A DNA stretch of 11,743 nucleotides from JBNGDW01 sp049975325 (GTDB lineage Bacteria; Cloacimonadota; Cloacimonadia; JGIOTU-2; JBNGDW01), in assembly GCA_049975325.1 (NCBI GenBank), contig JBNGDW010000052.1:1-11743 (forward strand). Direction: 5' to 3'. A program made the translations under genes and the position numbers. The first letter of the stretch is position 1; each line of letters begins with the position of its first letter. The notes under the pieces are model-generated. The model was given only the letters and a program-made list of their open reading frames with translations, was not told where the DNA came from and ran no database searches. Shown here piece after piece: positions 1 to 6,762 of this stretch.

Positions 1-329
1 AAATAAAGCCCTGTGACAAGAGATACAGAAAGCGGGGATACCTCCTTCGCATAAGTAAGAATCTTCTGAATATCTGGGTGTAAGAGCGGTTCTCCGCCAC
101 TAATCATACCGACGAAAGAGCCATATTGCTGCAATCTTCTGCCAATTTCGCGGAATTGCGCTAATGAAAGATAAGGTGGAGTGCCTTTTTTCTTATAGAT
201 CGTGCACTGTCTGCATCGCTGATTGCATAGCCGAGTAATTTTAATTTCAGTGACAGTGTTGAGCGGCATATTTTGGAAGAAATGCCTGCCAGCCTTTATA
301 CAACTGTGGGCAAGGATGGATGTTCTCAT
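1..329 (-). CDS. Radical SAM domain protein, N-terminal part (cut by window edge)
   Basis: Translating the minus strand from ATG at 329-327 gives 109 codons that stay open to the edge of the window, so only the N-terminus is present. It carries the radical SAM cluster motif CxxxCxxC (CNQRCRQC, C35, C39, C42), preceded by the strand segment TEIKITRL. About 35 residues later comes ISGGEPLLHPD (GGEP at 78-81), the SAM-binding motif. By family knowledge this domain binds a [4Fe-4S] cluster and cleaves S-adenosylmethionine to make a 5'-deoxyadenosyl radical. The layout resembles the MoaA/PqqE/SPASM-like branch, but the C-terminal part that would set the substrate is missing, so no specific function is given. 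Its start codon overlaps the stop of the upstream TPR/Cys-cluster gene (ATGA, 326-329), which suggests translational coupling. Confidence 0.88.
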   Translation of the reverse strand, partial: MRTSILAHSCIKAGRHFFQNMPLNTVTEIKITRLCNQRCRQCTIYKKKGTPPYLSLAQFREIGRRLQQYGSFVGMISGGEPLLHPDIQKILTYAKEVSPLSVSLVTGLY

Positions 330-1552
330 TTTTCGTTTAGTTGGCTTTTATGCTCTTGTATTCGTTTAAGATTTTTCTCAGCAATCTCAAAATCTGGCTT
401 TAGTTCCAAAGCTCTTTTTAAAAGTGTCTCTGCTTCCTCATACGCACCTTCTGATTCATAAATAACTGCGAGATTATTCAGGGTTTTGTGATCTTGCTTT
501 TTCTTTAAAATCTCTTCGTAAAGTTCCTTTGCCTTTTCTATATTGCCTTCTGCCTGAAAAACGAAGGCATAATTGTACTGTGCTTCAACAAAGTTCGGAT
601 CTAATTCCATTGCATTGAAAAAATACTGTTTTGCCTCTTCTACTTTCCCTTGGGTAGCGTAATAGACACCTAAATAGTAATGCATATTTTCAGAATCAGG
701 ATATATATTGGTTGCGCGCCGAAGTTCATTGTAAGCGTCTTTAAATTTTTGCTGTGCAAAAGCATAAACAATTTTTTGAATGAGGTCATTTTCAGCAAGC
801 ACCGCTCCGGCTTCAGCAAAAACTTTTTCGGTTATTCTCCATTCAGAATCTACTTTTTTCAAAACAACGGAAAGAGTGTAGAAGGAATTGATTTCAAACT
901 CAACAATTGCTTGATCCCCCTCTTTACTTAAAGCAGAGCGTATGAGGTCGAAGTTTTGTAAAGATTTAAATGCCTTGATCTGCATATTTCTCTTTAAATA
1001 GTTATTTCTATATGCTTCATCCTTATAAACCTGTCTATTGACAAGCAATGATAGTGTCTTATCGTAATCATAATTTGCAAGCATTTCCAGAAACTTTGTT
1101 GCAACATCTTCATAGGTCATTGATTTATGGGGGGACAATGGCAAATCAAGCATCTGTCTGGCATAGTTGTAACTAAGCATCGCTTTCTGCGGTTCGTATT
1201 TAGCAAAGAATTCCTGGAGTTCTTTTTTGCCCTCAGCTGTTTTTGTGATTGCGGCTGGCGTTTTATTATCAAAAAGAGAGTTTGAGGTTTGTATCCACTG
1301 CTCAAGATATAAGTTTAATAATTCTTGTTGTTCAGCTATTGATTCAGAATAATTTTTCAGTTCAAATCTATCTGGCTGAGGTTGCTGTTTCAGTGCGTAT
1401 TTACACTCTTTTGGACATTCCATTCGAAGCCGAAGTTTATTACAGCAATGAAAGCATATTTTCTTTTTTCCTTTTAGCAGACAGATTCTCGTCGCCCTAT
1501 GCTCGCGACAGATACGGCATCGTTTCGGGGGAAGTATTTGCATTTTTTTCAT
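326..1552 (-). CDS. Cysteine-cluster (putative zinc-binding) and TPR protein
   Basis: A 408-residue protein with three visible parts. Residues 12-50 hold eight cysteines (C12xxC15, C24, C33xxC36C37, C46xxxC50) among many Arg and Lys, ending in a CPxxC motif; this looks like one or two zinc-binding knuckles. Residues about 145-250 form a mixed helix/strand segment (KFLEMLANYDYDKTLSLL, then VEFEINSFYTLSVVLKK) that may be an NTF2-like fold, which is inference. Residues about 256-390 contain roughly four TPR units, for example the one around YYLGVYYATQGKVEEAKQYF, so a protein-protein scaffold is likely. There is no signal peptide or membrane segment, so it is probably cytoplasmic. ATG at 1552 is preceded by AAAGG, which overlaps the nadE stop region 10 nt away. 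The stop overlaps the radical SAM start (ATGA). I do not recognise a named family for the whole protein. Confidence 0.85.
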   Translation of the reverse strand: MKKMQILPPKRCRICREHRATRICLLKGKKKICFHCCNKLRLRMECPKECKYALKQQPQPDRFELKNYSESIAEQQELLNLYLEQWIQTSNSLFDNKTPAAITKTAEGKKELQEFFAKYEPQKAMLSYNYARQMLDLPLSPHKSMTYEDVATKFLEMLANYDYDKTLSLLVNRQVYKDEAYRNNYLKRNMQIKAFKSLQNFDLIRSALSKEGDQAIVEFEINSFYTLSVVLKKVDSEWRITEKVFAEAGAVLAENDLIQKIVYAFAQQKFKDAYNELRRATNIYPDSENMHYYLGVYYATQGKVEEAKQYFFNAMELDPNFVEAQYNYAFVFQAEGNIEKAKELYEEILKKKQDHKTLNNLAVIYESEGAYEEAETLLKRALELKPDFEIAEKNLKRIQEHKSQLNEK

Positions 1553-1562
1553 TGTATTACCT

Positions 1563-2330
1563 TTAGTCTTCCAGCATCGCAGGGAGTCGTCTTTTAAATT
1601 GTGAATTTTTTATCAACTTTTTTACATGCTGAACATCTTTATAATCAAATCCCTGTTTTACCATTTCATCTTCTGTCAATTTCTCATCAACAAGCCGATA
1701 AAGTATTTCATCCGCTTTTTCATAAGTAATTCCGAGTTCGCCTTCGTCTGTCTGTCCCTGCCATAGGTCTGCACTTGGTATTTTTTCAATAATCTGTTTT
1801 GGCAGCCCGAGAAGTTTTGCCAGTTCCCGAACCTCAGTTTTATAAAGATGGCCAATAGGCTCAAGAGCGCAAGCACTATCTCCAAATTGAGTCACATAGC
1901 CAAGGTATAATTCTGTTTTATTCCCAGTTCCTATTACAAGTGCTTGCTCTTTTGCTGAGAGGTCATACAGTACACACATTCGTACCCGTGCCATAAAATT
2001 TCCCCGGCGAAGGGAGGTAGCATTTTCCTCGTATGTAGCAAAATAACTATCTACGATTGGGCTAATATCTCGGGTGTATGATTTGATTCCAAGCCTTTGA
2101 ATGACCAATTCAGCATCACGGATACAGGTAATCGATGTAGTTTTGTACGGTAAAATAGCACCAATGACATTTTCTTTACCCAGAGCCTCTGTGGAAAGAT
2201 AGGCTGAAACCGAAGAATCTAATCCACCAGATAGACCGATTATACCTTTTTTGAAGCCAGCATCATGAGTATAACTTCTGATGAATTCGACAATTCTTTC
2301 CTTTTGTTTTTTTATATCTATTTTTCTCAT
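1563..2330 (-). CDS. nadE: NAD synthetase, ammonia-dependent (NadE)
   Basis: This enzyme amidates nicotinic acid adenine dinucleotide to NAD+, using ATP, in the last step of NAD synthesis. The 255-residue protein is a single N-type ATP pyrophosphatase domain. It has the PP-loop SGGLDSS (34-40), the conserved RGNFMARVRM segment (109-118), GTGNKTE (134-140) followed by the EPIGHLYKTEV segment, and the substrate-loop motif PSADLWQGQTDEGELG (185-200). It lacks the N-terminal nitrilase-type glutaminase domain found in the roughly 550-residue or longer forms, so free ammonia is the expected donor unless a separate amidase supplies it. Its start overlaps the stop of the upstream HAD gene (ATGA, 2327-2330). 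The stop at 1563-1565 lies 10 nt before the next start. The gene appears complete and intact. Confidence 0.96.
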   Translation of the reverse strand: MRKIDIKKQKERIVEFIRSYTHDAGFKKGIIGLSGGLDSSVSAYLSTEALGKENVIGAILPYKTTSITCIRDAELVIQRLGIKSYTRDISPIVDSYFATYEENATSLRRGNFMARVRMCVLYDLSAKEQALVIGTGNKTELYLGYVTQFGDSACALEPIGHLYKTEVRELAKLLGLPKQIIEKIPSADLWQGQTDEGELGITYEKADEILYRLVDEKLTEDEMVKQGFDYKDVQHVKKLIKNSQFKRRLPAMLED

Positions 2331-3142
2331 AGGTTCCCCATTATCTTCTCTTTCTGACTCCTGCTTTCTATTTTTATATTATTCACGGATTCCACTACAC
2401 AATCTGCAAATTCCGACATTGTTTCATAATCGTCTTTTCCTGTAAGCACGCCTATTGAGAGTGCACATCCTGCATTCTTTGCCATTTGATGGTCCCAAAC
2501 ATTGTCCCCTACCATAGCTGCCTTTGACGGTGGAATTGCGAGGTCCTTACAAATTTTAAGTATCATATCAGGAGCAGGTTTATCGTTTTTTATACTATCT
2601 GCTCCAGCGATTATACTGATGTAATCTAACACCCCAAAAGCTTCCATAATCCTGCTTCCACGCTCTGCAAGATCAGATGTGGCTATTGCAATTTTTATGC
2701 CTGATTCGTAAATCTCTCGAAATAATTTCTGAAGGTCTCCAAGAGGCTTTGCTATTGCAACATGGTCAGTGGTGCGATCTACTTCGCCGAATATTTTATG
2801 AGTTACCTCCAGAGCGGTCTGTGCGTCAATGCCAAACTCAACCAGTTTATTTGCAACTGCCTTTTCGGTTTCAGGTCTGGATTTCGTTAGAATCCCAAAA
2901 TCCAATATTTCATTTCTCTCAGGCTCAAGCCCCATTGCTATGATAATCTGATTTATCTGCCTGGTGGGAAGACTAAAATACGCTCCAAGCTCCCGCGCAC
3001 GCTTTTTCATTATTTCGAACCACATATTGAGATCTGACAATGTCCCATCTTTATCAAAAATTACCAGCCTTATTTGATCGGGATTGATAAAGACTGTACC
3101 ATTTTTGAGTGTAAACGGACTATCTGGTTTTTTACTTTTCAT
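2327..3142 (-). CDS. HAD-superfamily hydrolase (phosphoglycolate phosphatase-like)
   Basis: A haloacid dehalogenase phosphatase with an inserted helical cap. Numbered from the chosen start (271 residues), motif I is FDKDGT with nucleophile D30 and D32, motif II is ATSD (T155), motif III is K188 in KPAPD, and motif IV is GDNVWD (D213, D217) for Mg2+. The order and spacing match the Gph/beta-phosphoglucomutase branch; substrates there vary widely, so none is assigned. I chose ATG at 3142-3140 because AAGGAAG lies a suitable distance upstream. The frame also opens at ATG 3205, adding 21 low-complexity residues, but that start overlaps the previous gene by 20 nt and has no visible ribosome-binding site. 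The stop overlaps the nadE start (ATGA). A role in nucleotide or NAD-precursor turnover is only a guess from this coupling. Confidence 0.88.
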   Translation of the reverse strand: MKSKKPDSPFTLKNGTVFINPDQIRLVIFDKDGTLSDLNMWFEIMKKRARELGAYFSLPTRQINQIIIAMGLEPERNEILDFGILTKSRPETEKAVANKLVEFGIDAQTALEVTHKIFGEVDRTTDHVAIAKPLGDLQKLFREIYESGIKIAIATSDLAERGSRIMEAFGVLDYISIIAGADSIKNDKPAPDMILKICKDLAIPPSKAAMVGDNVWDHQMAKNAGCALSIGVLTGKDDYETMSEFADCVVESVNNIKIESRSQKEKIMGNL

Positions 3143-3185
3143 TTTCACTTCCTTGCTATCTGTAATTTTTGAGTTCTGATTTAGG

Positions 3186-3656
3186 TTAAATTCGCTCCAG
3201 TGCATTTATGAGATCAGAAAGCTTTACATCTTTTAATTTGCGATTTTTCCCAACCGCTGAAGCAAGCAGAGTGCAGAATTGTTCCATTGTTAATTCTGAG
3301 AATCTATCCTGAAGGTATTGTGAAAGGTCTCCCCGAGNNNNNNNNNNCATTTCTATTGTGTTTTTCTCAGGGTTATGTTCTGCAGCATTTCCCTCCGAAG
3401 AGATTTGAAATGGCTTTCGCTCTTCAGGATCAAGCAGAAAACGGTTTATATCAGTGTATTTTTTGACTTTTTCATCTTTTATCAGGCTCTTCAGATATGC
3501 TATTTTTTTCTCATAGAATTCGTCAGGTTTCTTCTCAACCAGCCTTTCATAAACCTCGACTGCTTTTTTGTAATTCCCTTGTTCTTCATAAAATTTTGCT
3601 AATGTAGGCGTAGCAATAATTTCCTCTTCACCGACTTTATTGTGTTTGTCTTTCAT
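3186..3656 (-). CDS. Small TPR-containing protein, interrupted by an assembly gap
   Basis: A hypothetical protein of about 156 residues if the N run (3338-3347) is taken at face value. Residues 17-46 (LAKFYEEQGNYKKAVEVYERL) fit one TPR unit, the kind of helical pair used for protein contacts. The middle is charged and probably disordered. The last 40 residues (LTMEQFCTLLASAVGKNRKL and on) look like an amphipathic helical tail. Both sides of the gap read open in the same frame, so the gap length may be near a multiple of three, but this cannot be proven. ATG at 3656 directly follows the comEA stop (TAG then ATG, no spacer), so translation is probably coupled. No signal peptide is seen. The function is unknown. 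Confidence 0.72.
   Translation of the reverse strand: MKDKHNKVGEEEIIATPTLAKFYEEQGNYKKAVEVYERLVEKKPDEFYEKKIAYLKSLIKDEKVKKYTDINRFLLDPEERKPFQISSEGNAAEHNPEKNTIEMXXXXRGDLSQYLQDRFSELTMEQFCTLLASAVGKNRKLKDVKLSDLINALERI
3338..3347. other. Assembly gap (10 Ns) inside the small TPR gene
   Basis: Ten Ns, most likely a fixed-size scaffolding placeholder, so the real length and the reading frame across it are unknown. Confidence 0.99.
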
Positions 3657-4271
3657 CTATTTCACCTCAATTTTGTCTTTGATATTTTCGTATGTTTTCT
3701 CACCAATACCATTTACTTGTTTGATCTCTTCTTTGGTTTTAAAACCGCCATGCTGTTTGCGATATTCAATTATACTTTGGGCTTTGCTTTCCCCAATTCC
3801 GGGCAACAAAGCCAGTTCATTTGCAGATGCTGTGTTTATATTGATTGGGGTGATTGTGGAGGTTAAATCCTTTTTCTCAACTACTCTTAGCACCTCGGTT
3901 GAGTCGCCAATCATCACAAGATATGGGAGAAGTTTTTCCAGCGTTTTTTCTCCAATTCCTTTCACATTCGTAAGTTCAGCAAGTGAGCTGAATGCTCCAT
4001 GCCCCTTTCTATATTCAACTATTGCCTTGGCTTTTTGGGGGCCGATACCAGGCAACTCGGCTAATGTCTCTATATCAACCTCATTGATATTGATCTTTTT
4101 GGGGGTATGGGATTGCTCTACTATTTTTTTTATACTGTCCTGAACCGCAGCATCATTTTGCGAGCTTGCTGTGCCAGTGATATTCTGAACATTAACAAGA
4201 AGCATACCAATTCCTAAAAATACAACAAGGAAAACAATTATTTTTCTCTCGTCGCTTGTAAAAAATTTCAT
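3657..4271 (-). CDS. comEA: ComEA-like membrane-anchored DNA-binding protein with two (HhH)2 modules
   Basis: A 204-residue protein with one N-terminal membrane segment (about 11-27, IIVFLVVFLGIGMLLV). A short polar linker follows, then two tandem ComEA-type helix-hairpin-helix modules. Module one (about 58-120) has ININEVDIETLAELPGIG, then KAKAIVEYRKGHGAF and VKGIGEKTL. Module two (about 140-204) repeats the pattern: ININTASANELALLPGIG, KAQSIIEYRKQHGGF, VNGIGEKTY. ComEA proteins bind double-stranded DNA non-specifically at the cell surface during uptake in natural transformation. Most carry one such module, so the duplication here is notable. I start at ATG 4271 because the membrane anchor follows at once. 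The frame stays open upstream into an N gap, producing a false fusion with the M28 gene. No other competence genes are in view, so a repair-related role remains possible. Confidence 0.85.
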   Translation of the reverse strand: MKFFTSDERKIIVFLVVFLGIGMLLVNVQNITGTASSQNDAAVQDSIKKIVEQSHTPKKININEVDIETLAELPGIGPQKAKAIVEYRKGHGAFSSLAELTNVKGIGEKTLEKLLPYLVMIGDSTEVLRVVEKKDLTSTITPININTASANELALLPGIGESKAQSIIEYRKQHGGFKTKEEIKQVNGIGEKTYENIKDKIEVK

Positions 4272-4287
4272 ATTTATTTGTAAATAA

Positions 4288-4297
4288 NNNNNNNNNN
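4288..4297. other. Assembly gap (10 Ns) between the M28 and comEA genes
   Basis: Ten Ns of unknown true length. The M28 reading frame runs through them into comEA, which most likely reflects a missing stop codon and ribosome-binding site rather than a real fusion. Confidence 0.99.
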
Positions 4298-5171
4298 GAT
4301 TAGTAATCACTTGTCCTACAGCCTCGAGACTTTCTGGACTACATTTATCCGGAGTATCCTCCAGTGTGTGCCAATATTGATAATCAAAATCAATGATAAG
4401 AACCGCTTCATATCCTTGTTCCAAAAATGGATAATGATCATCATAAATAAAATCATTCACCTTTGTGCTAAAATATGGAATGTCCAAAGAATAAGCCGTG
4501 CGCCAGATTTCTGTTACGAATTCTGGAGCATTCTGATATGAATACCTTTCGATTTTTATCTCAAGTTCCCTATCACCAATCATATCTACAATTATAATAT
4601 AAGCAGGCTTGATTCCCTTATAGTTCTTGACAAAATATTTTGATCCAAGACACCAACTGTTGTTTACCCCGTATTCACCCATATCTTCTCCATCGAAGAA
4701 GAGCAGATCAACACCAAGAAGGGGCGGCTCATATTTGTTAAGTATTTCTGCTAAGTGAAGCAGCAGAGCCGTACCAGAAGCGCCATCATTAGCACCCGGC
4801 ACAGGCTGCATATGATTTAGACTATCCTTGTCCTTATCTGCCCAGGGGCGCGTATCCCAATGCGTTCCAATAAAAATTCTCGCTGGTCGGGTAGGATAAT
4901 AAGAAGCAATGATATTGGTAAGTTCAAAAGATTTTCCTCTAACTTCTGCCTTAAATTCCTGTGTATAGACTTTTGCTCCATTATCCTCAAGAAATGATTG
5001 AATATAATTTTTACAAAGCAGATGACCATTGGAATTTGGATTCCGTGGACCAAAGTTACACTGCTCCTCCAGGTACTCGAATGCTTTATTCCCATTAAAT
5101 GGAGGCACAGGCTGAGAACAGCCAAAAGCGAGCATAATTAGGCAAAATGGTATAAAATAGAATTTTTTCAT
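4298..5171 (-). CDS. M28-family glutaminyl cyclase-like lipoprotein (3' end lost in gap)
   Basis: 291 residues are visible before the gap. The N-terminus MKKFYFIPFCLIMLAFGC is a signal peptide ending in a lipobox-like LAFGC (C18), so this is probably a membrane-anchored lipoprotein. The rest is an M28 zinc-peptidase fold closest to the glutaminyl-peptide cyclotransferase branch: GTHWDTRPWA (H104, D106), PGANDGASGTA (D129), FFDGED (E162, D163), SWCLGS (172-177), VDMIGD (195-200), YDDHYPFLEQG (H246) and YWHTLEDTPDKCSPESL (H268). Enzymes of this branch cyclise N-terminal glutamine to pyroglutamate; aminopeptidase activity is the alternative. The domain is essentially complete at the gap, so only a few residues and the stop should be missing. 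Its start overlaps the thioesterase stop (ATGA, 5168-5171). Confidence 0.87.
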
Positions 5172-5578
5172 TGTTTGAGCTTCTCGATATTAAACTTAAA
5201 GTATTTGCCTTTTGCCCTTGCAAGAATCTGGTCGTTAGAATCTTTTATTTCAGAAGCCATATAGAAAATCTTTTTCCTCTTTTCTTCTTTCATCCAGGCA
5301 CGTACGATTATCTTCTCACCTATTGAGATGTTCTTGTAATACCTAGTTGTCATTTCGGCAGTAAAAGCATTATATCCTTTATATTCCAAACACTTTGCCA
5401 TTGCCTCATCAAGAATTGTGGCTGTAATTCCACCATGCAGAATTTCCCTCCACCCTTGATATAGAGACTCTGCAACCCACTGTGCAATCGCCTGTTCTGA
5501 AGAAAACTCAAATGAAAGCTTTAAGCCATATGGGTTTCGAGGTGAACAGGCAAAACAATAATCAGTAAAATTATTCAT
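5168..5578 (-). CDS. PaaI-like hotdog-fold thioesterase
   Basis: A 136-residue single-domain protein of the hotdog superfamily. The hallmark is LHGGITATILDEAMA (H48-G49-G50, then D57 and E58), matching the HGG...DE active-site helix of PaaI/YiiD-like acyl-CoA thioesterases. The following strands are MTTRYYKNISIGEKIIVRAW and a C-terminal AKGKYF, as expected. The N-terminus CFACSPRNPYGLKL (C8, C11) is the common CxxC-NPxGL lead-in of one subgroup. Such proteins hydrolyse acyl-CoA thioesters in the cytoplasm, usually as dimers or tetramers; the substrate cannot be told from sequence. The length is typical. Its start lies 8 nt inside the end of ribD and its stop overlaps the next start, so it sits inside a tightly packed operon with no obvious metabolic partner. 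Confidence 0.88.
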   Translation of the reverse strand: MNNFTDYCFACSPRNPYGLKLSFEFSSEQAIAQWVAESLYQGWREILHGGITATILDEAMAKCLEYKGYNAFTAEMTTRYYKNISIGEKIIVRAWMKEEKRKKIFYMASEIKDSNDQILARAKGKYFKFNIEKLKQ

Positions 5579-6707
5579 AATGGAAATATCCTTCTATCAT
5601 TATATCTTTATCTAATTTTTTAGATTTAACTTTCTTAACTTCTATTTCTTGCATGAGTTTTACCTGTTTATTGGATTTAAACCAGAGAAACTTGTCTGAA
5701 CCGCCAAGTAATTTTGGTGCAACAAAGAGAAGAATTTTGTCAACTAATTTTTCATACACCAGATTTGAAATAAGCGTAGGCCCTGATTCTACCATAATAT
5801 ATGCTATCCCCTGCTTATAACAAATATCCATCAATTGGTGCAGGTCAATAGAATTTTTTTTACTGTCAACTTCCCATCTCTCTACTCCAGAGTCCATTAT
5901 GGCATCTACATTTGCAGACTCTACCCCCTTGCCAGTCACCAGAATCGTTCTAATGTCCTGCGCCGTTCTGATAACATAAGAATCAGGCTTTACCTTAAGA
6001 TGGGTATCAAGGATAATGCGAATGGGATGCTGGGGATTTTTTATATTGTAACGGACTGTAAAGCGGGGATTATCTGCATTAACTGTCCTGACGGTGCTAA
6101 GAATAGCATCTACTTCATTTCTAAGATGATGAACATATTCCCTTGATTTTTCTGATGAAATCCATTTTAAATTGTCAGGTATAGTCTGTGCCTTGGCGTT
6201 ATTATTATATTCCCGTGCCATCTTCCCATCCAATGAAATAGCAGCCTTGATAAGGAGAAAAGGGCGTCTTTGGCTGATATATGTGACATAAACCTCATTC
6301 TGCTCATAAAAACTCTCTGGCATTATATCTGTTTCTACCTCGAGCCCGGCAGCACGCAACTTGGCAATACCTTTCCCATTCACAAGTGGATTCGGATCCT
6401 TTGCTGCAATCACAACTTTTTTTATTTTTGATTTGATTATTGCATCTGTGCAAGGGGGCGTTTTGCCATAATGACAACAGGGCTCAAGTGTGACATACAT
6501 AGTCGAGCCTTCAGCCGTGCTACCAGCCTGTGAAAGCGCTTGAATCTCTGCATGTGGACCGGGTGGAGGCTGTGTCCAACCCCTGCCAATAATCTTGTTA
6601 TCTTTGACAATAACTGCTCCAACAAAGGGGTTGGGTGAAGTCCTGTGTCTTGATTTCTCCGCTAATTCGAATGCCTTATTAAGATAATTGATATCTGCTT
6701 TTTCCAT
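5571..6707 (-). CDS. ribD: Bifunctional riboflavin deaminase/reductase (RibD)
   Basis: RibD carries out two riboflavin-pathway steps. It deaminates the pyrimidine formed from GTP, then reduces its ribosyl group with NADPH. The 378-residue protein has both domains. The N-terminal cytidine-deaminase-like zinc domain (1-145) has TSPNPFVGAVIV (23-34), HAE (52-54) and PCCHYGKTPPC (C77 and C86 bind zinc). The C-terminal DHFR-like domain (about 148-378) has RPFLLIKAAISLDGKMA, then RNEVDAIL, DNPRFTVR and VESGPTL. Between GKMA and WISSE there is a slightly longer loop than usual (about 165-180). ATG at 6707 is fixed, because an in-frame TGA lies two codons upstream. No other rib gene is nearby, so the rest of the pathway must be elsewhere. 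The stop overlaps the thioesterase start by 8 nt. Confidence 0.95.
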   Translation of the reverse strand: MEKADINYLNKAFELAEKSRHRTSPNPFVGAVIVKDNKIIGRGWTQPPPGPHAEIQALSQAGSTAEGSTMYVTLEPCCHYGKTPPCTDAIIKSKIKKVVIAAKDPNPLVNGKGIAKLRAAGLEVETDIMPESFYEQNEVYVTYISQRRPFLLIKAAISLDGKMAREYNNNAKAQTIPDNLKWISSEKSREYVHHLRNEVDAILSTVRTVNADNPRFTVRYNIKNPQHPIRIILDTHLKVKPDSYVIRTAQDIRTILVTGKGVESANVDAIMDSGVERWEVDSKKNSIDLHQLMDICYKQGIAYIMVESGPTLISNLVYEKLVDKILLFVAPKLLGGSDKFLWFKSNKQVKLMQEIEVKKVKSKKLDKDIMIEGYFHYE

Positions 6708-6752
6708 TTTTCATAATCTTCTTTGTTTGGATTTAATCCTTTTTCATTATAA

Positions 6753-6762
6753 NNNNNNNNNN
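6753..6762. other. Assembly gap (10 Ns) at the queF 3' end
   Basis: Ten Ns of unknown true length just upstream of ribD. They hide the true end of queF and any ribosome-binding site or short gene between queF and ribD. Confidence 0.99.

Noticed and set aside
3143..3205. The longer start for the HAD protein
   Set aside because: It has no ribosome-binding site, overlaps the previous gene by 20 nt and adds low-complexity residues. ATG 3142 has AAGGAAG upstream.
3657..5171. A single 504-residue M28-HhH fusion protein
   Set aside because: The frame crosses ten Ns, both parts are complete on their own, and a membrane-anchor start follows the gap. Two genes are far more likely.
5835..6146. Opposite-strand open frame within ribD
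   Set aside because: It is a shadow of a well-supported gene with no recognisable motif. The same applies to the other antisense frames in thrS, pyrG, nadE and the HAD gene.
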